Assembly: GCA_012295275.1 (NCBI GenBank)
Contig: CM022667.1
Span: 18,755,245-18,819,244, forward strand
Direction: 5' to 3'
Origin: Chrysomallon squamiferum
Taxonomy: Eukaryota; Mollusca; Gastropoda; Neomphalida; Peltospiridae
Length of the DNA stretch: 64,000 bases
Shown: in pieces, positions 11,535 through 23,513 of the stretch
Numbering within the stretch: the stretch's first letter is position 1
Layout of the letters: every line of letters begins with the position of its first letter
Program-made: the position numbers and the translations under genes
Notes under the pieces: generated by a model
The model's input: the letters and a program-made list of their open reading frames with translations, nothing else
What the model was told of the DNA's origin: nothing
The model's database searches: none

Positions 11535-13711
11535 CAAAAAGACACACAGATATTAAATCAGTAATCAAAAAAAATAAAATAAAATAAAAAATAAAAGAAA
11601 CACCACCTAACCTTTTGGAGAGACGGAAAAGAAAAAGTTACATTCGTACAATACAGACTAAGCCGTAATGTCACGACCTAACCTGAAGTATTTGTCATAC
11701 TGTCTTAGGTTATTGCCGTGTCAAGAAATATATCTACTGTTAGTGTTAAGTTATTACTTCACTAGTTTCACTTGAATAATTACACTGGCGCATTGATATC
11801 AGGTACCAGCAATCTGAGATATATTATTTATTTAACTGATTTTTATATTTAGAAGTATATAGTTAGGTTGTGATTATGTATGTACATTAATGGGTGTGAA
11901 AACTGGTTCCAGTTACCGCCATGCACAACGTCAGAACTGAGAAACAAAATAAATGTTTACACATACTTTTGATATAATCTACAGCACACTTCGCGAATTT
12001 ACATTTATCTACATTGAATTCGTTATTTTATTTTTATTAGTTTTCAAATAAAACAGCTTTGTCCTTTTTGTTGAAATTTATATAGTTATTCTTTATTTTT
12101 TATTTTTTTTAAATAGAACTGGTATTTTATTTAAAGAACAAAATAACTGAATTATTCATTCTACAATTAATTGTTTAAAGTTTGTCTAATTCGGCTGAAA
12201 ATGAATGTCCCATGTGTGTGCGCGCGCGTGTCAGAAAAATAGAAATAAGACTAAAAAAACTATATGTATATCCAAGTAAAACCATCAGTATGTTTTCTAA
12301 ATTTGATATTTATTTATTTATTTGTCTTCTTATTTCTTGTTTACCGTACTTATATGTATTAGTTATTTATTTGTTGATTTATATACTTGTTTACTTAACA
12401 GTTTGGTTTGATATTTATTTTTAGCCCCAGAGGTAAAGAACAGAATATAAACGTTATTCTCATCACATAGACAATTAATTTTACATAAATTTAACGAAAT
12501 AAATAAATCTGCTTAAGTAAAATATATGCCCTCATACATACTCTATTATCAAATCTGATAATCTAAGTGTAGTGTCTTTAATAAAAATGCCATATTATAA
12601 AATATAATTTAGAAAGAAATAATGAACGAAAGTTAGTAAAAGAATAGTCAATAAATTTTAAAAGCTATTTATATTACTATTTTTAATTCAATATTTGTAA
12701 AATTATTTTTTCTAGATTTGAAGATTTCTGACCTCTGTTTTTCCGTCCGCAGTCAAATACAAAATCACCTTAAGGCAACAGAAGTATAGTAACAATGAAA
12801 ATTATTGTGGACAACGCCAATATTTTTATGTATTAAGATATAATTAATCCCTGATATGACATATCATTTGATTTCCTGCTTGTCAACATAAATATTCATG
12901 GGATATATCAGATAGATTTTTTCTTTCTTTCGTTTCTTTCTTTAATTTAAAAAAAAATATATAATAAAAAAATAAAAATGATAATCAAAAGAAGCAGAAA
13001 ATGTTCGTGTCATTATTGTTTGTTAGAATAAAGGAATAAGGAAAAATAAAAAGGATAATTATAACAACAGCAAAGAAACTGCCGGAAATTATTTACATAA
13101 CGATTTTAAAATTATATATCTACTTCGTATATTTAATTATTACTGTGATTTTATATATATATATATTTTTTTTTTTTTTACTGAAAACTAATTACGTAAT
13201 CATGTTTAAATTAAATTTTCATCAGATTTATGATATAATTCTTAGCGTAAACTGAGTTTATTTTTTATTATGAAACCGTTTTAAGAGAACTATCGAAAAC
13301 AGATGTGTTAAAATGTTTTTTTAATAAAAAATAAATCCATCCGGAACAGAGGTTTGTATCGCATATTATATTAAAAATCAAACCGTTTTTAACAGTTTGT
13401 TAGTACTACATAAAAGATAAAACATTTCAAACAAAAATTAACATATAGACAAATACATAAATAAATATAAACACATATGGAGCGATTTAATTACAGGAAT
13501 TTTGTTTTTCAAATTCCTTTAAATTCAGCTGAAAAGAGATTACTAATTAATATGGTTTATTCCCGATTCTGGCAGTGAGATTATAACACATCTTAATTGG
13601 ACATGCCAGTTGTTCCATTTCTGGCAGTTTATTTCTCACCCTTACTAATTGAGTTCCGTCACCTTAACTGATGTACTTTTGTCCACAATTTGTAGGACAA
13701 TCAGTCACACT

Positions 13712-13996
13712 CTACACAAGAAATGTTCCAGAAAACACTCCACCGCAAGCTGACAAGTAGGAAGCCGTGTCCCGGGTACACGTGACGTACTCCAATCCCA
13801 GCTGGAAGAACTTGTGCTTGTCTTCTTCGGTGCGGCAGGACTTCCTTGATTTCTGTCCACCTTCCAGCTGTAGCAGATGGGCTTCCTTGTTGGCGTTCTC
13901 TGACTTGAACAAGAGAATCAGCTCGTATATGTTCTTGTGTGGTTTCACTCCTCTCTTGACCAACCTGCTGTTGTAACCTTCACCTCTGCTCTTCAC
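13712..13996 (-). CDS. Unidentified 94-aa ORF, possibly a repeat-derived fragment
   Basis: The minus-strand ORF reads MKSRGEGYNSRLVKRG and later ELILLFKSENANKEA. It is more GC-rich than its surroundings and free of simple repeats, so it may once have been coding. The central stretch is charged and helical-looking. No start context, splice partner or known domain could be recognised. The flanks at 13565-13650 and 14080-14140 carry variants of a motif near TTCTGGCAGTGAGATTATAA, which suggests a dispersed element. Its C-terminal half weakly resembles the ORF at 17950-18153. It may be a fragment of a mobile element or an isolated exon. Confidence 0.25.
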   Translation of the reverse strand: MKSRGEGYNSRLVKRGVKPHKNIYELILLFKSENANKEAHLLQLEGGQKSRKSCRTEEDKHKFFQLGLEYVTCTRDTASYLSACGGVFSGTFLV

Positions 13997-14721
13997 TGCT
14001 CATTAAAGTTAATCTCGTTATAAGCCCCCTCTGTTCTTCATGCCTCTAAATTGGCCTTAATTGCTCACGCCAGTTTAACCCATTTCTGGAAGCGGATTAT
14101 AAAACCTCACCGATTACATAATCTGGAGACTGCCAGTTTTGGGAACATATCATTAATATAATTACCATAGTGGAGACTTCTGTCAGTGTTCAAAATCAAA
14201 CTTTATTCACATCCCTGACACCAGTACCTATAATAAGCACCGCGGCTTTCTCCTGAAATACAATTGCAAATATATCCATTTCACTGGTGTATGTAAATAA
14301 AACTTATTTTGCACGTCATAAAACTCATAATAAGCATAAGGTATGTTTATGTTTTAAGAAATATTACATGGGGAACCCAAATAGACCTCCAGTTTGTGCC
14401 AACCCCGCATCATCTTTTTCTACTGTTAAAATGCGGTGTTTATCAAATATAAACATACATGGAATGATGTTGAATGTTGAATTATCAAAATTATGTAAAA
14501 ATGCTGGAAATTGATGACGCCATCTTTAAAAGTGCCGTACAATAAAATTAAATATTTTGGTATGACCATACGCATTAACAGTGAAATAATAATTAGGTGT
14601 CCGCTGATCTAAGAGAAATATCTGTTGAAAAACAATCGAGCTCGGAAAAGTGTTCGTAGATCGTAGGTGGAACCTCGTCTCGGTGTCCGCTAAAGACAGT
14701 TACTACTGTGTGTGTATGTAC

Positions 14722-14722
<1 letters not shown>

Positions 14723-14756
<34 letters not shown>

Positions 14757-14771
14757 CGCGCGCGCGCGCGC
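14723..14771. repeat. TG tract joined to CG tract (Z-DNA-prone)
   Basis: A run of alternating TG (14723-14754) passes directly into an alternating CG run (14756-14771). Alternating purine-pyrimidine DNA, with CG the strongest, is the classic sequence for left-handed Z-DNA. CG repeats are rare in animal genomes because CpG is lost by deamination. Confidence 0.9.
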
Positions 14772-14960
14772 ATTTAGAAATAATATATTCATAATCGTTA
14801 TCATCAGTGCTGAAACTAGTATTAACAGTAGAAGTACGAAATGTTATTAATATTATATTATTATCTTCATCACCATTAATATTATTATAGTTATTTGGTT
14901 ACCATCAACATCATTATCATAAACTTGATTATGATTATGATGATGATGATGATGATGATG

Positions 14961-15009
<49 letters not shown>

Positions 15010-16225
15010 CTACCTGATTTCTTGTGGATCCCAAGCGAAAATAAACTATGAAAGACTAATTCACATCTTCAGTTAAAGACTGTTATCACATTATTTCAAT
15101 TTAATCATGTGTATATCAACATCTAATGCGATACTGAAAGCCTGTAACCTTTTAGTGGTATTTTATTATCCAAGCTATAAGCCACTCCCATACTTCGGTC
15201 TAAGCGTCTACGACGAAACGTATAAGTCGATTTAGGTAATAATTTCGTAACTTGTCGCTAGACGCCTATATCAAGCATTACTTGGCGCGAATTGTGTAAT
15301 CTTCATTTGCTGTGACATTTTTGACAGTTCAGTTTACTGCTCGCATAACAGTTGAGGATTTTTGGCAGTTATTAACACCTTTCTGTTCACGCATATCTAG
15401 AACAGGTTTTTCTTTTTTCTTCTTCTTCTTTGTTTAATTTTTTAAGGAAGAAAACCATAAAAGCGGGAGGATTAAAGGAGATAGGATAATATAAATATAA
15501 AGGTGAAATGAACAGTTATTATAAAGATAAATAATATAGTGAATTCACATTTAAATTAAAAACAAAAACAAAAGTAAAAAAAAAACAGCAACAAAACAAA
15601 AACGAATAGGCACCGGCTATAAAGAAGCGAAATGAATTTCATTTTAAATACAATATAATAATAATGATCATAACAACAACAACAACAATAACAAAAATTA
15701 CTGGTCAGATAAATTGGTGCCGATGATCAACACCACTCTCAAACTGAGTTATCACAGCATAATTATATAATTATGTTAATTTTCAAACTATCAAGGATAC
15801 TGATGAAATTAATAATTTTTCAGTGAACAATAAAAATAATCTATAGGTGTAAAATCATTTTTGCGTTTTTTGATGCGGTTATATTTGCTAAAATAAAAAA
15901 GGATATCGTTAAACGGGGCTTTTCCCTTTTATTCACCTTATATTTCTTATTTAAAGTATATTATTTCCTATCACAAAATAATGTTCTGAGCACGTTCAAG
16001 AAAAACTGTGTGCATTCATTCATCATTCTTTCTAATTAATTTTCATTTTATTTTTTATTTGTTCTAATTTGTGGTTGTATTTATTTATTTATTTATTGTT
16101 CCTTTTGTAAAGATTTACTTTCCTGCTATCCGCTTTCTAGACCAGATTATTCTAATTCTCGAACTGGAACAGTCTTTCTAATTCCTAAGAAAGAAATTAC
16201 ATAAAATGATCAAAATTTATAATAC

Positions 16226-16263
<38 letters not shown>

Positions 16264-17949
16264 AGTTATCTGTATAACCATAATGATTTAATTTCCACAT
16301 TGTTACTGAAATTAAAAATCTAATGTCAATTCCGTGACATAAACATAAACAGGCGGATGTCGCACAAAGATAAATGTGTTACGCATCTGAATTCCGTGAC
16401 AGTGGGTCTTTTTAAATTTGAATAATCAAAATAATCAAAATAAAACTGGCATCAACACATTTTTCCATTTATTTAAAAAGTGCTTTCTGAAATCACAACC
16501 CTCAAAATAAGTGTGTCAATTTCAGATAACATCTATTATAAACAGGCTACATAATAGTACATTATGTATAAACTCTCCACAAATACCATAATTAAAAGCC
16601 ATACGATTTAAATATTATTTGCATAAGCTTAATAACAGAGTATCTTACATTCAAGGCAATAAAGATGCTGTCTCCATCATTTGCGTAACATAGAATCAAA
16701 AATGGAAACGGGTTAAAAATAACGCGTTCTCAATTGATTAAATGCACAACCTCAATGAATATTTATATGTGTGTCCACTGATTCATGTGATTCATGTTCG
16801 TTATGTTTCTCACAATAGCATGAATGTTCCTTTTTATAAAATGCATCATAACACTTGAAGTCGGAAGCCATAAGTGTTCCAAATTGCTGAAGTGCAATAA
16901 TTTTGCAAAAATGTCGATTTACAGACAGTATACACGTAGATGTCAAATGCTAAAAATAGACACCTTTCGTGTACCCGAATCCTTGGAGCTTGACACGAGG
17001 TATATAATTTCGGAAACGAAACGTTACAATGATGATCACTTTGGAAATTTTATTAAATCATCACGTCAAACGTTTATTCATTTTGACAAATTTATCAGTC
17101 ATTTTTACATCATGAGCAGTTAATCTAATTTTTTCTTTGTTTTACTAAATATTGGCAACTAAATCAGTGGATCGGTATTGACTATATCACGAACTGGGGA
17201 TGCGAAATTGATCCACTGGAACATCAACACAATAAAAGAATGCAACCTTATTTTAATATTATGTTATTTTTATTATCTCTAACACCAAAATAAGTAAGAT
17301 GTTAATTAAAATCAGCTGTTTATGACAAACATTATTTTTATAAATCTTTGAAAAAGGTGACTCGCATCATGCCCAATTTTGAAGAACAACACACACACAT
17401 GTCTTCCATGGAATAGTTGGAAGCATGAAACCATAGCGCTTGTACAGCAGTCAGAATTCGGATAGAAACAGTGTCGTCACATTATGTCGAATTCCCACAT
17501 AGTCGAAATAACTCGTCTGCCGAAATACCTGATTACCCGTATATGTAATGAACTTGGCCTCTTGATAGTTTTTCATAGTTTATCCATGGCTCTTATGAAT
17601 AAAACTCTGGTTCTACAAACTTCCATTACAGAGAGAGACAGTGGTTTATTTAACAATATATTTTCCCCATAGCCTCTTGGGTATAATAAAAAATGTTTTT
17701 GAAAAACATAAGAAATCACACTTACCATACCGATAATGGCTAGTTTACGCAAGGTAGGATTTGTGCAGGCAAATCGTGGAAAATAAGTTTTGTTAGATAG
17801 TCACATGTACAGTCAAAATCGCGTTAACGATGAAACTACATACTGTGATGCACCAAACGATCCTGTGTCGGCAAGATCACCACAGTTGCCGATTTTGTTA
17901 GAAATAGCTTCGGTCATGACCATCCTTCGATGAATGAAGTCCAGAAGAC

Positions 17950-18153
17950 GTGATTGGATGCAATGTAGACTTGATTAAGGGGATAGAAAAAGCAACGTTG
18001 GTGCAGTTGAATACTGGAGCTGCACCACCATCGAGGAAGAGAGTCCACCGGGATCTCGACGATAGAGCCAGTCGCCTCAAGCAGCAGCTCACTCATAGAA
18101 CCAGGACACCCCTGCAGTACCTGGACGGCATTGGTCACCTCATGAAGCTGTAG
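17950..18153 (+). CDS. Unidentified GC-rich 67-aa ORF
   Basis: The plus-strand ORF from a GTG at 17950 (no ATG start seen) encodes LVQLNTGAAPPSRKRVHRDL followed by LKQQLTHRTRTPLQYLDG and ends at a TAG. The composition is clearly richer in GC than the flanking AT-rich DNA. The peptide is basic and helical-looking, with no domain that I recognise. No upstream exon could be joined with confidence. It could be a terminal exon of an unrecognised gene or a mobile-element remnant. Spacing of its QL, SRK and TR...YL residues resembles the end of the ORF at 13712-13996 on the other strand. Confidence 0.25.
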   Translation: MIGCNVDLIKGIEKATLVQLNTGAAPPSRKRVHRDLDDRASRLKQQLTHRTRTPLQYLDGIGHLMKL

Positions 18154-19341
18154 CGATTGTTTTTTTGTGAATTAAACATTTTTAGATTGTTTCTTAATTA
18201 TTTACAAACATTCAGTACATTCAATACATGGATTATTTCGTTGTCATATTTTCATACTTTATGCGATATGCGATATTCATACCAAAATCTGTACAACAGT
18301 AATCGGTTTCCAAATAATCTGGAACAGTTCATTATAATGACCAAGGTAACAACATGCAGGTAAGTAAGAACACTGAACCTAATTTATTGTTGTTTCAGCA
18401 GTTCGACAAGCGGGAATTCGACCGTCGGGGAGTAAGCCTAGTAGAATAACTCGTCATTTTATTTTTAGACAACTGAAGTGATAAAACTTTGTAAAAAAAG
18501 TTTATGTAGAGTTTCAGCAATAATGAATTAGCATTGATCAATGTTATCCATCTTTTTTTTAGTTTAAAGAGCGTCGGGTATTCCATTTGTGCCCTCAGTG
18601 AATTAAATTTTATTTTTAATTCTTTTTTTTATTTATTATACTAAATTTAGCAATGTGCGCGTGAAATGTGACGTAAGTGCACTTAAATTTGCGCTATTTT
18701 GTTGAGCTCTAGTGTGCGGCTGAGGATCACATGTGAGTGAATGATTAGTCAACATTAATGAAAAACAAAAATAATATAAATAAATAAATAAAAAAATCTG
18801 AAATATTTCGTTGATTTTTAGAAAAGAAGTGTTCATTCAGCTTTGAGAAAGTTTGTTCAAAATATACAAAATTTGTTAAAGTCTACAGTTCATGTGATTA
18901 TGATTATAATCTAAACGGTGTGTCTGAAAATGTGTGCACACACACACACACACACACACATGCATGCGTGCGAATGGGATCACGGCGAGAATCCCCGTCT
19001 TGTATGTTATCACAAGAACTAATGCGTTATTTTAAAGACTGGCACTACCTTGAAACAAAAATGATTGCACAACATTGTACTTCAGTGGCTGTTTTCATTT
19101 TTCCTTTTGTTTGTCTCACACACACGAATAATATTTGAATGGAAAACAAAAAATTAAAATAGAATCCAGAATTTTATTTTGTAAACTGAATGCTGAATAA
19201 TGAAATTCAAACACATGAAGAAAAATCATTATAATCTTATCAAACCACTGCATCATATAATTTATATATAATTTGACCTCTTTTTTTGTTAAAAAAAAAG
19301 AAAAGAAGAAAAGAATTTTGTTTTTTTTAAAGTAGTTATGT

Positions 19342-19347
19342 TTTATT
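19342..19347 (-). terminator. Candidate poly(A) signal of RPUSD2-like gene
   Basis: A minus-strand AATAAA lies only about ten bases after the TAA stop at 19358-19360. If it is used, the 3' UTR is very short. Other A-rich sites follow further downstream. Confidence 0.45.
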
Positions 19348-19357
19348 TTATAACCCA

Positions 19358-22300
19358 TTAATTCTCACTCCAGTCTATTTTAGCCCAATCTGGTAGAGCT
19401 GTGCTGTACTCCCAGTCAGGACCCTGCAATCAAAGTAATTTTAAAATTTATCTAATCGTTACTTCTTGTTTTGTTTTTAAAAATATAAAATATAAATTAA
19501 ATATATAAAATAAATATTAAACAATTATTATTTTAATGGACTTCAGAACCATCCTTCAACCCTATAAATCGAGATCACCACTACTTATATAAACAATAAA
19601 TTATTTCAGTAACTTTAATAACAAGATGATTTAAAAATGATGAAATATTACCTTGTATTTGAGAGCATGTAGATAGAGAACTAGCTGGTGAGGAGATGGA
19701 TCACAGTATTTTTTCTTACATCTGTCGCAGACTGGATCAGGAACCCACTTTGACCTTTCAAATCCAGGATGTTCTATAGACCTAATACTGGACTTAACTG
19801 TTTCACCCACTCGAAATTTCTTAGCACATGGTTCATCATCAGATTTTGGAACATGTGTTTCAATTTCAGATTTTATTTCTACCTGATCAGCTTTGATTTC
19901 TTGAAGTCTTTCCTGTAAATCTGTAACATCTCCTTCTTCCCACAATCCCAAGTAATGCTTTTCCATTATTTTTCTAACTATCTAAAGTAAGCATAATTAT
20001 TATTTTAGCACAAATGTATTAATAGTGGTATCTGAATACCTATTTGTCATGCAATGGAAAACCTAATAAGTCTCTTTTGTGAAAATTGAGATCCGAATAT
20101 TTTTGGAGTTACAAGTTTGTCCATGTTATTGATGTGTTCAAATAATCTTATATTAAATAGAATTTTGTTTATGCTATATTTTTTCTTTGTGAATTTATTG
20201 CAAAATATAAAACATACTCAATGAAAAATCATCCTGCTATGTCATTTTCTAACCTAAATGTTTTGAATGTGAAAAGAAACGAATGTTCTTTGTTTAAATG
20301 AACCTCCTTTTTATGCAGTAATTTTGTATTGGTGATTAATCAAACCCTAATTGTTACCATTTTCAGCTTTTCTCAGTTTTCTTTGAATAACAGATGTGAA
20401 TCATTAGCAATTTCCATTGTGATGATATAAGCATACAACCTAAGCATAACCAGACTGATAATCTTTGTAAGTCATTCAGATTCTCACTATAATAGGAATT
20501 TTTCTTTACATTTACATGTAAAACTGAAATCATATTTTATTATATATATTTTATCATCTGCCATCACACATAAATATGGATTGGTAACATTAGTAATATA
20601 GTTAGTAACTAAGAATAATTATCTATAAATAAAAACAATAAACAACAATTTCTAACGTCTTATTGTTTTCTATAAATTAAAAAAAAAAAAAAAATTCTTA
20701 AGCATTCACTTTCACCGTTTGTACTTATAAATAAGAAATATCAACAGAAACACTAGAAGGATATTTAGCAATATTTAAATAAATTACTTTGGTATTAAAA
20801 CAGAAATAAACTCAGTTTTAAGTCAATCTTGGTGGATTAAGGTGTAAACTGAACTTATAGTCATTCTTTTTTTAAACTGTACATCAGTTCTCAAGAGCAG
20901 TGTATACTGAATACAACTACATATAAAATTTGAAATTCGCATATAATTCTTATTTTATCAGAACTAACCTCATCTTCTGAACAATCATATACACCACCCT
21001 TGCCTCTTCCTTTACCCCAGGCCTCACTGTTATAGAAAGGATCATTCACTATAGGGTGACCTAAAAAAAGTATATAATATTCCTGTAGTTAATGTGCCAT
21101 ATAGTTAAAATAAAGAGAGAAGATTCAGGAGATTAACAGTTACATTCAAAGTGTGTAATTATAAAATCTTAATTTGAATAAATTAATGGTACCTGAAAAT
21201 TTAGAAAGAAATGAATTTATTTATTTATTTTTATGAATTCTCCACTTTTAATTATTATTTTCTTCTTTTTGTTATAATAAATTTCATTTTTTATTTCATG
21301 AATCATTTTAAATGAAGATGTATCACTGTATAAAATAATAACCCAAACATTAAACATTTACCTAAAAACTGCAGATGTATTCTAATTTGATGTGTTCTTC
21401 CAGTATGTGGTATACCTTTCATTTAAAAAAAAGAAGACAGGAACCAGTTACAAATAAATAAAACATAAATATATAACAATAAAAATATCCATGTTACTGG
21501 CTGATGAATTCAGGGTTATCTGACTTGAAAATATTATAAAGGAAGTTAAGTTTGTCAAGTCATTTGTGACAAAATGTGCAGATATTAGTATGTCAGATTT
21601 TTAGATTAATAACAAATGGATTCTCTCATGAAAAACTGACCAAGGAAAATAATCCATATGAAACCAGAAGTAACAGACACTTACATTTAACAACACTGGA
21701 TTTTCCATTAAAACATATTTTCTCAAACGTTGTGTGACTTTCCTTTCCACCAGCTTTGATTCTGAATAAACCAATTTTTTTTGACAAACAACCAAGAGGT
21801 TCTTTGACTTCAACTCTTCCACTAGAAGATAAAATGATATATGAGAAATCAAATTTAGTAATTAAAACAAACATTTGCTGATGCCCATACTTAACCAATA
21901 CATATCAAATTTACTAAGTTAAATAAAATAGGTTTTCTTTCTCGATTTTTTTTTCTATAAATTTGTGAATGAAATTATTTTTGGACAAAAAAGGAACCAT
22001 ATAATACTGTTACCAAACAAATAAAAATTCTAGTAACTTCAAGTATGCAATAAGAGTTTTACATCTTGTATTATCTCATCAAATCAACAAAAAACTATAT
22101 TCTTTGGATAATTCCTAAAATATTAAATAATATTATAAATATATTACTTACTTAGGAAAATTGCCCACTACACGACAAACATATTCTTTCTGAACTTTTT
22201 TCTGGACTATTTGATCTTCCAGCTGTTTTGTTGTGTTTTTAGATTTGCCCATAATGAGAACACCCGAGGTTAGACGATCCAGTCTGTAAATATCTGTAAT

Positions 22301-23118
22301 TTCCATCAATTAAAAATTAGTTTAAAAATTAAAAAAAATTAGCCTTTTTTCTTTTTAGACATGCTTTGCAAATAATTCAAAAGATTGGCCTCCCCTAGGT
22401 TAAATGCTATGAAGATGAATTATGTAATGAAGTTATAGGCATTTATACATTATGTAGTGTTTACATCCCCATCCATGTATTTATCACAGCACGCGGAGAT
22501 AATCAGGGAATCGTGTAGAACTTGATGATATAACAAATTATCACAAATAAATAACTGTAAAACTTTCAAAAAAATTAAGTTTACTTGAAACTGAAGTAAT
22601 TTTGTGATTTACTAGAAGAAAATTAATTTCTAATTCTAATCAGACTTTTTGGAATTAAGTGGAATTAAATCAGTAAAACATAATATACATTTTAAATTCT
22701 ATTTCTATTTTTATTTTGTATAAAATATCTGTTGAAATAATGTAAAATATAATCAAAAACATGTCAGATAAAAAAAACATTCTTTCTTTAAAAATAACTA
22801 CTAAATACTAATACATCAGTTTTGAAATAAAATGTCATAGTCTTTTACACCATTATTTGCTATTTTTATGAAAGGTAGAAAAGAAATAGAATACAGTATT
22901 TTTAATATCTTACTTGTTAAATTGGCAAGGCCAAGTTCTTTTCCCAGAATGAAGACAATGGAGTTGTGTCGGTACAGCCCACATGGGTGACAGGGAATTG
23001 ATGAGGGTTTGTTGATCACAAGGATGTCATCAGTGTTAGCTATGACTTCAATATGGCAATCCAACACAGGGTTTTCATGCCTTTTAAAATGAAAAACATT
23101 CATCAGTCATGTCTCTGT

Positions 23119-23217
<99 letters not shown>

Positions 23218-23481
23218 CAATTTAACTAGAAAATAAACATTGTATACATATTACAATAATTTGACAATTTGTTTCATGCTTTCAAGCTACCAACCATTTT
23301 ACTGTTAATATAAAATTTGCAAGTCCAAATTGTTAAAAAAAAAACATGTGGTCCAGAAATAAATATAGATCAGACCTGTGTATTTTATTAGCCAGCAGGT
23401 CATTGTTCTTGATCCTATATTCTGGAGTTACAGGCTGACCATTCACTGTAACTGTACCATTTTCGATGGCATTTTTCTGTA

Positions 23482-23513
<32 letters not shown>

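Larger units (their letters stand above)
11060..19357. other. Gene-poor interval between P4HA-like and RPUSD2-like genes
   Basis: No multi-exon gene could be assembled here. Visible content is microsatellites: TG at 11105-11130, 11503-11534 and 16225-16260; AAT at 11210-11263; GAT/ATT at 14935-15008; and CA at 18938-18960. Poly(A) or AT-rich tracts and two GC-richer ORFs (13712-13996 and 17950-18153, listed separately) are also present. The P4HA-like promoter and first non-coding exon should fall in the first part of this stretch, but I could not fix their position. The rest shows nothing I can name. Confidence 0.6.

Noticed and set aside
14287-14514. Plus-strand 75-aa ORF MYVNKTYFARHKTH
   Set aside because: No splice partner, no known motif and ordinary AT-rich composition; it is likely a chance ORF.
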